Of a DNA stretch of 34,821 bases, positions 16,677 through 24,242 are shown piece after piece. The notes under the pieces are model-generated. The model searched no databases, had not been told where the DNA came from, and worked only from the letters and a program-made list of their open reading frames with translations. The translations under genes were made by a program, and so were the position numbers. Numbering within the stretch: the stretch's first letter is position 1; every line of letters starts with the position of its first letter. This DNA comes from Mariniblastus sp. (GTDB taxonomy: Bacteria > Planctomycetota > Planctomycetia > Pirellulales > Pirellulaceae), in contig JAPKBL010000053.1 of the NCBI GenBank assembly GCA_028823415.1, positions 1-34,821 of the forward strand, given 5' to 3'.

Positions 16677-17465
16677 TCAACGAATCTCGGGCAAAAACCG
16701 ACTCCCCCAAACCGCAATCAGATTGGCGACGTAGGTCGCGTCGTCGGCGCGGTTAACTAAGAGGTGATCGGAGTCCACGAGCGTAATGAGCGACTTCGCG
16801 CCCGCTGTATTTTCAAAAATTTCGACGGCATGTCTGAAATCGAGAGTTTCGTCGGCAGGCGAATGCATGATCAGATGTGGAATATGAATCCGCTGAATCC
16901 GCTGTTTCAGATCGAAGTCCCGTAAACTGTCGAGCATCTGTTTTTTGATGGTGTGGGTTCTCCCCCCGATGGTGACGGTGCCACTGCCGGTGGAATTGAT
17001 TTCCGGATTTTGGCTTCCAAGAAATTCGGCAAGATGCCGCGTGCAGGAGGGCGAAGCGAGGGTCACTAATGCGCGACTCGATGGAATGGATTCGGCCGCG
17101 GCCATCATCGCAGCTCCGCCAAGGGAATGTCCGATCAACAGTGACGGTGCCTGATGGTGTTCGGAAAGCCAATGGCAGGCCGATTGAATATCTGCGAGAT
17201 TGGATTCGATATTGGTGTCGGAAAAATTTCCATGGCTATCACCGAGTCCAGTAAAATCAAATCTGAGCACTCCGATGTTTCGTTTTGCCAAGGCACGGCT
17301 TATCCGTACAATCGCTTTTAGGTCTTTTGTGCAGGTGAAACAGTGGGCGAATAACGCAATGGTTTTTGGCAATTCTTTACCGGTTGCCAGCGGCAAGGGG
17401 AGTTCCATGATCCCGGCTAACCGTTTGCCGGAGACATTCAGGAAATTGATGCGAGAACTAGGCAT
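16677..17465 (-). CDS. Alpha/beta hydrolase related to the hydrolase half of hydrolase-OsmC fusions
   Basis: A 262-residue serine hydrolase. The nucleophile elbow is GHSLGG with S114. The acid is probably D205 in HSPADETLDF and the base H234 in DSDHLL. The N-terminal ALFAHCFTCTKDLK and LRFDFTGLGDSHGNFSDTN blocks are those of the alpha/beta hydrolase domain usually fused to an OsmC-like peroxidase domain. Here the OsmC domain is missing, and only 139 bp separate this stop from the convergent neighbour's, so it is a stand-alone form. It follows the PIG-L gene by 69 bp in the same direction and could be the last gene of that run. The substrate (an ester or peptide) is unknown. Confidence 0.85.
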   Translation of the reverse strand: MPSSRINFLNVSGKRLAGIMELPLPLATGKELPKTIALFAHCFTCTKDLKAIVRISRALAKRNIGVLRFDFTGLGDSHGNFSDTNIESNLADIQSACHWLSEHHQAPSLLIGHSLGGAAMMAAAESIPSSRALVTLASPSCTRHLAEFLGSQNPEINSTGSGTVTIGGRTHTIKKQMLDSLRDFDLKQRIQRIHIPHLIMHSPADETLDFRHAVEIFENTAGAKSLITLVDSDHLLVNRADDATYVANLIAVWGSRFLPEIR

Positions 17466-17534
17466 GGTCGATGTTTAAAAGGGACAAGGGCTAAATTTAA
17501 CTGGGTTCGTGGCGGATGCTCAGGCGAGTCATTT

Positions 17535-18254
17535 TCAGGCGTCAAGCATCAACGTGGCCATCAGATCCCGAGTTGCCAGTGTTCTTGTGGAACTCAGGAC
17601 TTCGCCATACTCAAGCCCTGCCGAAAGACCTACCGCACTGGCCATGGCACGGATGCGGTCATAAATATATTCTTTTTCCGGTGGAAATTGAGTGGTGTAA
17701 CAGCGAACGGCCTCGATTTTTTTATCGATGGAATCGGCGATGTCAAACACAAATTGTCGTGGCCCCGATCCGCTCCAGTCGGATTCAAAAAATAGTGAGT
17801 AGTTCACTTGCCGTGAAATCGTATGGACGGGCAGTCCCTCAAAATGTTCGTCCCATTTACTTAGCCGACTGTAGAAAATTGCGGCCTCGGTGATTTGCAT
17901 GGCTTGCCAGTGGTCGGGCGAAGCCATTGGGGTTTTGCCTTCGATGCAAAAAATGATCTTAGGGCGATAGAGGCGGAATTGAGTTGCCAGTGCAATTCGG
18001 GATTCAAAATTATCGAAGAGTTGGCGGTTTGGTAAATCCAGAATAACTCGTTTTTTTATTCCCAACGCTTCTGCTGCTCTTTCGGCCTCGGCGATTCGAA
18101 TCTCAGGGCTGGGGCATCGGGGAGTTGGTTCGCCATTGGTTAAATCAAGGATGCCGACACGAAGTCCTTGAGCGGCAAGGCTTGCAAGTGTTCCCCCGCA
18201 ACCGATTTCGCAATCATCTGGGTGGGCACCGACGGCTATCACGTCCAGTTCCAT
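17535..18254 (-). CDS. PIG-L family N-acetyl-sugar deacetylase (BshB-like)
   Basis: A zinc-dependent LmbE/PIG-L-type deacetylase that removes acetyl groups from N-acetylglucosaminyl conjugates. The motif AHPDD with the EIGCGGTLASLAAQG block is near the N-terminus, followed by the LDLTNGE segment, the ATQFRLYRPKIIF strand, and a catalytic-type histidine in SPDHWQAM. Starting from the ATG at 18254 the protein begins MELDVIAVGAHPDD, as in family members, giving 239 residues. An ATG at 18275 and a GTG at 18305 are in-frame alternatives. Its nearest relatives are BshB1 enzymes of bacillithiol synthesis, but no other bsh gene is in view, so that role is only a possibility. It lies in a - strand run after the repeat protein (18394). 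Confidence 0.87.
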   Translation of the reverse strand: MELDVIAVGAHPDDCEIGCGGTLASLAAQGLRVGILDLTNGEPTPRCPSPEIRIAEAERAAEALGIKKRVILDLPNRQLFDNFESRIALATQFRLYRPKIIFCIEGKTPMASPDHWQAMQITEAAIFYSRLSKWDEHFEGLPVHTISRQVNYSLFFESDWSGSGPRQFVFDIADSIDKKIEAVRCYTTQFPPEKEYIYDRIRAMASAVGLSAGLEYGEVLSSTRTLATRDLMATLMLDA

Positions 18255-18393
18255 CGTAGATGCTTCTGTATTCATAGATTGGCCAAACCAAGGAGTGATG
18301 TCCACTAGAACGTGCTTTGTTCGGGGTGGACTTGGGGAGTTGATTCAAGAAAACGGTTTTGATAGCGCGTTAAGCCGGTCCGGCAGGTACCAA

Positions 18394-20439
18394 TCACGGG
18401 CGTTCTGGAAACTCAATGATTTGAACCTGATCGATAGGGATTGTGGCAATTTGTTTTCCAATGGAGATTGTAATTTTATCCTCTTGGATTTCAGCGAGCT
18501 GGAATTTCAAATTTCCATTGAGGACTAATTGCTGCCCATCGGCCAAAATGATTCGCCCCTGGCTGGCCTTGGTTGAGCGAGGTGGTTGGATCCATACCGT
18601 CGGGCTGCTTTCAGCTGATGCTGTCTCGTAAGTGACGCGATCCACGTTGGGTGTGGGGTCATCCTGGTCTTTCTCATCCCCTTCGATCTGGAGATCTTGT
18701 GTGATTTTTTCCGCAGACTTATTCCACAGAAAACCATAATTGGCAAATGAGATTAAGTCAGGGATAATTCGACAGGTTGGAAAGACGATTACGTTCTTAC
18801 CTTTTTCGAAATCGGACTTCATTGGGAATCGCGATGGATTCCGGGTCAGCCACATGCCTGTGATCGTGTCGAATGGAAGCTCGACTTCGGGGAACAGCTT
18901 GCTGATCATTGGGTTGCCAGGCTCAATGAAAAGAATGCTGCCATCGCTAATCATCGCTGTCCACGTTTCTAGAACTCGCTTTGGCCGCAGGCGAGCAAAA
19001 GATTTGGGATCTTTCTGAAAACTGTGATTGAAGTTAATTGATCGAATTTCGTCGAATCCAATTTTGTAATTCTGTTCACCTACCGGATTGATCGAGATTG
19101 CGTCGGGGCCTGAAAGTTTGATTTTGTTTGTTTTTAGCAAATCACCATTGTTTAATGTTACCGATGGTTGGTCTTTGGGAGTTAGCGAGTCAATTGGAAC
19201 GGGTGGCGAAAAACAGATGGAATCAACTGCGTAATCTTCATCGATCGCGCGGTCTATTCGAAATAAGTACGGGTTAGAAAGGATCCTGATTTTCGCAATC
19301 GGTTGGGTTGATTTGATTCCTGAAAACACGCACGGTTCGTCTGATGATTCTACAGAGGCGAGGAGTTGGTTGTCGGCGTTGTAGGCTTCTACAATGAAAT
19401 CGCGACTGTGATTGACGCGGGCCATTTGCATGCCAAACTCCATAACGCCTGCAGCAACGGACCCTTGGTTGGGCATGCAGAAACTAATCTCCATGATCCC
19501 TTTGAAGCGTTTGGAATAAGTCCCTACCGTTTCGTAGACGCAAATGGAATTTCCACTTGCACGTTTTTCAGGTCCAAATTTGAATCCGTATCCGGAAATG
19601 CCAATGAATCCCTTTTGCTCGGTGCCCAACTTAAGTCCGACGGGAACGAAGGTCTGGCTAACATCTGCGGGGCGACGAAGTTCTTCACCGTCGGGAGATT
19701 TTTCAAAATTGATTATCGTCTGATCAACTCGATAAAAAATATTTAGCGGCTTGTGGAAAATTTGGACATCAATTTTTTTGTCGTTTGCTTTCAAAGCGGG
19801 GGCATTGGAAGGCTTCGAAATCATTGCGATTTGCTCTCGTTTAAGAGTCAGTGACCGCCCGCGGTAGGATGACTCGATGCGCAGATTCCCCAAATCTCCT
19901 TCGGCCATCGTTCCGTCATTGAAAAAAAGTCTATCAAATTGGTTTTCTTGCGTGGTGGATTCCTGGTCTTCGAGTTTTTTTAAAATCCGCTGGATTCGGT
20001 AGCGAACTTCAAAATTTGGGTGATCCAGATTGGACTGTAGCATCTCCTGGAAATGCCCTGCCGTTTCAACTTCCGAAAGCTTGTCTTCTGCTGTTTTTCG
20101 TTTTTGATAGCTGTCGTCTGCAAGATCCGCGATTAACTGCCGGATAATTTCGACTCTCACTCCTACCGGGGATTCACTTAGAATGACCCGCTCGAGGTCG
20201 GCAATTTGAATCGTCTCAGCGCTGCTCTCTCCACTGTTGGAAACACGTGTCCACTTCAGTGTGGGGTTTGTTACGTCGACGGTTATTACAGATCCCGATT
20301 GCAGACTGATTTTAAATTCTTCTGCTTTTAAATCGGCTTGCCCCGCAAGCGTCTGGAGAATGACCAGCCCCAGGGGGATTAGTGCTGTGGCACGAACCCA
20401 GAGAAGGTTTGGCAAATAAAAGGCAGTTGAATTGGTCAC
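18394..20439 (-). CDS. Large secreted protein with HEAT-like segment, central beta-sandwich and beta repeats
   Basis: 681 residues from the GTG at 20439. A signal peptide or membrane anchor spans about 13-38 (ATALIPLGLVILQTLAGQA). A HEAT-like helical stretch is at about 95-158. A beta-rich region at about 240-410, reminiscent of lectin or galactose-binding-like folds, contains VFSGIKSTQPIAKI. Five roughly 35-48-residue units share a pattern of a DG- or GD-turn, strands and a closing V/I-rich edge: about 42-88, 171-207, 427-469, 495-529 and 630-677. No catalytic motif is seen. AGGAG directly overlaps the stop of the upstream VWA gene and is well spaced to this GTG, so translation is probably coupled. 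Likely an exported binding or scaffold protein working with its VWA partner. Confidence 0.7.
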   Translation of the reverse strand: MTNSTAFYLPNLLWVRATALIPLGLVILQTLAGQADLKAEEFKISLQSGSVITVDVTNPTLKWTRVSNSGESSAETIQIADLERVILSESPVGVRVEIIRQLIADLADDSYQKRKTAEDKLSEVETAGHFQEMLQSNLDHPNFEVRYRIQRILKKLEDQESTTQENQFDRLFFNDGTMAEGDLGNLRIESSYRGRSLTLKREQIAMISKPSNAPALKANDKKIDVQIFHKPLNIFYRVDQTIINFEKSPDGEELRRPADVSQTFVPVGLKLGTEQKGFIGISGYGFKFGPEKRASGNSICVYETVGTYSKRFKGIMEISFCMPNQGSVAAGVMEFGMQMARVNHSRDFIVEAYNADNQLLASVESSDEPCVFSGIKSTQPIAKIRILSNPYLFRIDRAIDEDYAVDSICFSPPVPIDSLTPKDQPSVTLNNGDLLKTNKIKLSGPDAISINPVGEQNYKIGFDEIRSINFNHSFQKDPKSFARLRPKRVLETWTAMISDGSILFIEPGNPMISKLFPEVELPFDTITGMWLTRNPSRFPMKSDFEKGKNVIVFPTCRIIPDLISFANYGFLWNKSAEKITQDLQIEGDEKDQDDPTPNVDRVTYETASAESSPTVWIQPPRSTKASQGRIILADGQQLVLNGNLKFQLAEIQEDKITISIGKQIATIPIDQVQIIEFPERP

Positions 20440-20449
20440 GGTATTCTCC

Positions 20450-21481
20450 TTAGTTTTCCTGCTTCCACTTGGTCACATCAATATAGCGGAAAGATCCGTC
20501 ATTTTGTTGAGCAAGTTCAGTCATGAAACTTTTCGTGGATTGCAGGGGGCCAATTCCGAACTGGATGCAATGGATCTCGCAGCCCTGGGGTGCGAGTTTC
20601 TTTATCGTTTTCAGTTGGCCGCTGTTGAGTTCAGGATATCCCCCGTCGGTCATTAGAATGATTGCATCGGGTTTAAACGCGAGTGCAGCGAAGATTCCGT
20701 TTTCGTGATTGGTCGATCCGAAGGCTGCCATGCTGCGAATGTGCTCAGGAACTTTTGCTTTATTTATTTCACTGGCGGAGAGTAATTGACGTCGCAGCAT
20801 CGTGTGGGTTCGTTGGTGGTATCCTACAATTTGAAATTTGTGATACGGCTGGAGTTGATTGATGGCTTCTGCGAGCTCCTGTCTCGCGGCCTCAATCACG
20901 CCAAGGCCCTGGGTTCCCATACTGAAGGATCTATCGATCAGGAATACAAAAGACCTACCGGAAACACCTCCACTCCCAAAGACGCTGATCGTTGTCGGGT
21001 CGCCAACGGGAGCCCGAGACTTAATTAGCTTTTGATCGGCAGCGATCAATTTCAGGTCTTCTTTGGAAAGCTCGTAGTGCGAATCGGCGCTACCCCGCTT
21101 AATAGATTCCGACATGTCGTTGGCATCGATGAGAGCCTCCGGTAAAGAAGGGAGGCCTGCCAGATCAGGTAAGTCGGGCGTTGCCGGGGACGCGGCCATC
21201 GGGGGGGGAGGCAAGGCAGAAGGGTCCGACTGATTCGTCTGAGTATCCGCTTGGCTTTCTTCGGGGAAGTCGGATTCGTCGAGGTACTCGGTGGTGTCGG
21301 TTTCTGATTGAACGGCCAGGACGACGCCTGCGCGGCGCAGTTGGCCGGTTTCAGGTTGGGGTGTGCGTGAGAAAATGCCAAAAATAATGAACAGAATTAC
21401 TAATAAGCTGTGGCTCAAAAACGACATTCCAAGGGGGCGCCATTTTTGGTGCGGTGGTTGGATTGTGGTTTGCTCGGCCAT
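20450..21481 (-). CDS. Membrane-anchored von Willebrand A-domain protein
   Basis: 343 residues. A basic N-terminus and one transmembrane helix (about 21-38) are followed by a Pro/Ser/Asp-rich linker (about 60-160) and then a VWA domain (about 175-340). The MIDAS site is visible as DRSFS (183-187), with MTDGG at 277-281 for the distal metal-site aspartate. VWA domains bind protein partners through a divalent metal. The topology, short inside and long outside, puts the domain in the periplasm. It is the first gene of the - strand run, translationally coupled to the secreted repeat protein, and divergent from the moxR operon across 577 bp. Confidence 0.85.
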   Translation of the reverse strand: MAEQTTIQPPHQKWRPLGMSFLSHSLLVILFIIFGIFSRTPQPETGQLRRAGVVLAVQSETDTTEYLDESDFPEESQADTQTNQSDPSALPPPPMAASPATPDLPDLAGLPSLPEALIDANDMSESIKRGSADSHYELSKEDLKLIAADQKLIKSRAPVGDPTTISVFGSGGVSGRSFVFLIDRSFSMGTQGLGVIEAARQELAEAINQLQPYHKFQIVGYHQRTHTMLRRQLLSASEINKAKVPEHIRSMAAFGSTNHENGIFAALAFKPDAIILMTDGGYPELNSGQLKTIKKLAPQGCEIHCIQFGIGPLQSTKSFMTELAQQNDGSFRYIDVTKWKQEN

Positions 21482-22058
21482 GAAGGCATTATTTCAGTTT
21501 AAGGGCGATTAACCAAGTTGATTAGCTCCATGGGGGCAGCGTTTGCCGAATCGCAAATCTCGTGCGATTGAAGTCGGAAAGCTAACTTTTGGCTTCTAAT
21601 ATTATGGGTCGACACAAAGTTTGGTTAGTTATCACGCAAAGAAAGAAAATTTCAAATTGCTGGACAATTAATTTGGATGCAAGAAAATTCCCAATTGGTC
21701 AAAATAATGAAACATTCCGTAAGAAACGAAGTTTTGGATTCGTTTTGAATGGAAGGTGGAACACTAGCCCGTTCTTGGGTTAGAATTGGATTCTAATCGA
21801 AGTGAGTGTGTCGGGTAAATGCGACCATTTCTCGCCGAGGTTCGGGTGGAATAGATCAATTTTTTGCTAAGATTAAAACACAACTCCAAGCTGAAGAGGT
21901 TTCGCGGAGAATTGAGGCGGCGTTCTAGATTGAAAATCGCAGAAAAACTGGTTTCGGTATTCTGGGCAGTGAGGCTGCGGTTTTGATTTTGAGGGCAGGC
22001 TTCGCTCGCGATAGGCTTCCGTTTTTGAACAACTTTATTACCGAGTCAGGAAAATAGT
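21482..22058. promoter_or_regulatory. 577-bp divergent intergenic region between the VWA gene and moxR
   Basis: I see no convincing gene; a 64-codon open stretch at 21589-21783 is not protein-like. It holds a perfect dyad (21780-21796) and an overlapping imperfect hairpin (CTAGCCC at 21763-21769 with GGGTTAG about 9 bp on). No clear -35/-10 pair was found for either gene. Confidence 0.45.
21780..21796. promoter_or_regulatory. Perfect 17-bp dyad, possible operator
   Basis: TTAGAAT and ATTCTAA, exact complements, flank a 3-bp spacer. It lies about 263 bp before the moxR ATG and about 299 bp before the VWA ATG, the size and symmetry of a dimeric repressor site. Nothing else identifies a binding protein. 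Confidence 0.4.
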
Positions 22059-23129
22059 ATGAACGATCGCGTTTCTGGTGGCCAAGCTGAATTGAGTGGC
22101 GACGAAATCAAGGCACTGGAAAAACTAAGTGAATCATATCGAGCGGTTCGCGAGCAGTTGGGCAAAGTCATTGTCGGTCAAAACGAAGTGATCGAGCAGT
22201 TGATGATTGCGATTTTTGCACAGGGTCATTGTTTGCTTGAAGGTGTGCCGGGTCTGGCTAAAACGTTAATGGTTAGTACTTTGGCCGATACGCTTAATCT
22301 GGATTTTAATCGTATTCAGTTCACGCCTGACCTGATGCCAAGTGACATCGTGGGTACCGAAGTGATTCAGGAAGATAAAGCATCGGGCAAGCGAGAATTT
22401 AAGTTTCTCAAAGGGCCAGTGTTTGCCAATATTGTTTTGGCGGATGAAATTAATCGAACGCCTCCCAAAACGCAGGCGGCATTATTAGAGGCGATGCAAG
22501 AGAGGCAGGTTACGATCGGTGGTGAGCGAAATAAGTTGCCAGCGCCCTTCTTTGTGCTGGCGACTCAGAACCCGATCGAGCAGGAGGGGACCTATACACT
22601 TCCGGAAGCTCAGCAAGACCGATTCATGTTTAAGATATTTGTGACGTATCCTAGTTATGATGAGGAATACCAGATTGCCGCGACCACCACTGCGGATAAC
22701 AATCCGACAGTCGAGCAGGTTTTGACGGGAGAGGATATTTTGCGGTTACAGCAATTGGTCCGTCGCGTTCCCGTTGCCCCTCATTTGATTCATTTTGCCT
22801 TACGGATTGTTCGGGCGACGAGGGTACTCGAGGATGAATGTCCAGAATTTGTTAAAGAGGCAATTTCGTGGGGTGCCGGTCCGCGGGGCGTGCAAAATTT
22901 ACTTTTGGGTGCCAAGGCAAGGGCTGTGCTTGAAGGCAGGAGTTACGCGACAACAGAAGATCTGCGGGCCGTTGCCAAACCGGTCCTTCGCCATCGCGTG
23001 ATCACGAATTTCAATGCGGATTCAACGGGTGTGACGTCGGATGATATTATCGACCGTCTTCTTACCGAAATCCCGGAGCGCAGCGAGGGGGATCAAATAT
23101 CGCCTGAGCTCGTAAAAGCGTTCAGTTGA
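22059..23129 (+). CDS. moxR: MoxR-family AAA+ ATPase
   Basis: A cytoplasmic AAA+ ATPase of 356 residues, standard for MoxR. Walker A is GVPGLAKT (62-69), Walker B VLADE (126-130), sensor 1 ATQNP (168-172), and the arginine finger region DRFMF (R188). The C-terminal lid spans about 230-340. MoxR proteins pair with VWA proteins to remodel or activate targets, for example in metal-cofactor loading, and DUF58 and VWA genes follow directly. The ATG at 22059 has AGGAAAA at suitable spacing. It heads a seven-gene + strand unit with gaps of 30-111 bp. Confidence 0.95.
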   Translation: MNDRVSGGQAELSGDEIKALEKLSESYRAVREQLGKVIVGQNEVIEQLMIAIFAQGHCLLEGVPGLAKTLMVSTLADTLNLDFNRIQFTPDLMPSDIVGTEVIQEDKASGKREFKFLKGPVFANIVLADEINRTPPKTQAALLEAMQERQVTIGGERNKLPAPFFVLATQNPIEQEGTYTLPEAQQDRFMFKIFVTYPSYDEEYQIAATTTADNNPTVEQVLTGEDILRLQQLVRRVPVAPHLIHFALRIVRATRVLEDECPEFVKEAISWGAGPRGVQNLLLGAKARAVLEGRSYATTEDLRAVAKPVLRHRVITNFNADSTGVTSDDIIDRLLTEIPERSEGDQISPELVKAFS

Positions 23130-23214
23130 GTGAGGTTCTGAATTGAAATCCGGCCTTCGGCTGAGTCAAGACTCGTTGAAAATCTAATTGCTTAATTCAA
23201 GAGAATGATCGTTT

Positions 23215-24132
23215 ATGGCGACTGATAGTCCAGCAACCAAATATCTGGATCCCAAGACACTCGACAAAATCAAACGCTTGGAGGTTCGCGCGCGGTTGGT
23301 TGTCGAGGGGTTTATCTCCGGGCAGCATCGAAGCCCGTTTAATGGGTTCGCCATTGAATTTGCTGCTCACCGTGAGTACTCGCCGGGCGACGATCTGCGA
23401 CATATCGATTGGAAGGTTTGGTCAAAAACCGATCGCTTGTACATCAAGGAATATGAAGAGGAGACCAACCTGAAGTGTCACCTGATCGTAGACTGCAGTA
23501 AGTCAATGCGATACGGCGAGAGCACCGGATGGAGTAAGTTTGACTATGCTGCGACGGCGGCTGCCAGTTTGGGGTATTTGATGCAACAGCAGCAGGATTC
23601 TGTCGGGTTGGTGTTGTACAGTGACAAGATTGACAAGAATTTGAAATCTTCTTCCCATCCGTCGCATTTAAAGCTTCTTCTTCATGAACTTGAGCAAACC
23701 GAACCGGCGAACACCACGGACGTTAGTGATCCGTTTGTCGTTCTGGGCTCCCAGATTCGAAAACGCGGCGTCATCGCTTTGTTTTCTGATCTGTTCATTG
23801 ATCCTGAAGAGTTGGCAACAGCACTCACGCAGTTTCGTCTGCGGAGGCACGAGGTAATTGTATTCCATGTAATGCATCACGATGAGTTAGAGTTCCCCTT
23901 TCAGGACAACACTCTTTTTCAAGGGATGGAATCTGCTGGGGAATTGCATGCCGAACCTCGTTCACTGCGGAAGTCTTATATGGAAGCGGTGGATCGCTAC
24001 ATGACTCGGGTCAAGAAAGTTTGTGCTACGGCGGGGATTGACCACGTATTGCTTGATACTTCAAAGCCATTGGATGGGGTGCTGTCGAGCTATCTCAATT
24101 TTCGGTCAAAATCACGAAGGAAGAATCTCTAG
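23215..24132 (+). CDS. DUF58 protein, partner of MoxR ATPases
   Basis: A 305-residue protein with the DUF58 core. GFAIEFAAHREYSPGDDLRH (45-64) and the following IDWKVWSKTDRLYIKEYEEE are diagnostic. It has a VWA-like fold with a MIDAS motif DCSKS (93-97) and a later FSDLFIDPEEL segment. No membrane helix or signal is seen, so it is probably cytoplasmic beside MoxR. It is the second gene of the unit, 85 bp after moxR. The ATG at 23215 is preceded by a weak AAGAG. Confidence 0.93.
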   Translation: MATDSPATKYLDPKTLDKIKRLEVRARLVVEGFISGQHRSPFNGFAIEFAAHREYSPGDDLRHIDWKVWSKTDRLYIKEYEEETNLKCHLIVDCSKSMRYGESTGWSKFDYAATAAASLGYLMQQQQDSVGLVLYSDKIDKNLKSSSHPSHLKLLLHELEQTEPANTTDVSDPFVVLGSQIRKRGVIALFSDLFIDPEELATALTQFRLRRHEVIVFHVMHHDELEFPFQDNTLFQGMESAGELHAEPRSLRKSYMEAVDRYMTRVKKVCATAGIDHVLLDTSKPLDGVLSSYLNFRSKSRRKNL

Positions 24133-24242
24133 CGAAAATTGCCTCGGTAAGTCGTTGGGGAAATGCGAAATATTTTATTGATCACTTGGGACGCCGTTAG
24201 CAATTGATTAGCTGACACTGGCGACAAAAGGAAAAGACAAAG

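Noticed and set aside
17535..18254. Firm assignment as bacillithiol deacetylase BshB1
   Set aside because: No other bacillithiol gene is in the window, and PIG-L enzymes have several substrates, so only the family is called.
21589..21783. 64-codon + strand open stretch in the 577-bp gap
   Set aside because: Composition is not protein-like, it has no ribosome binding site, and the region looks regulatory.
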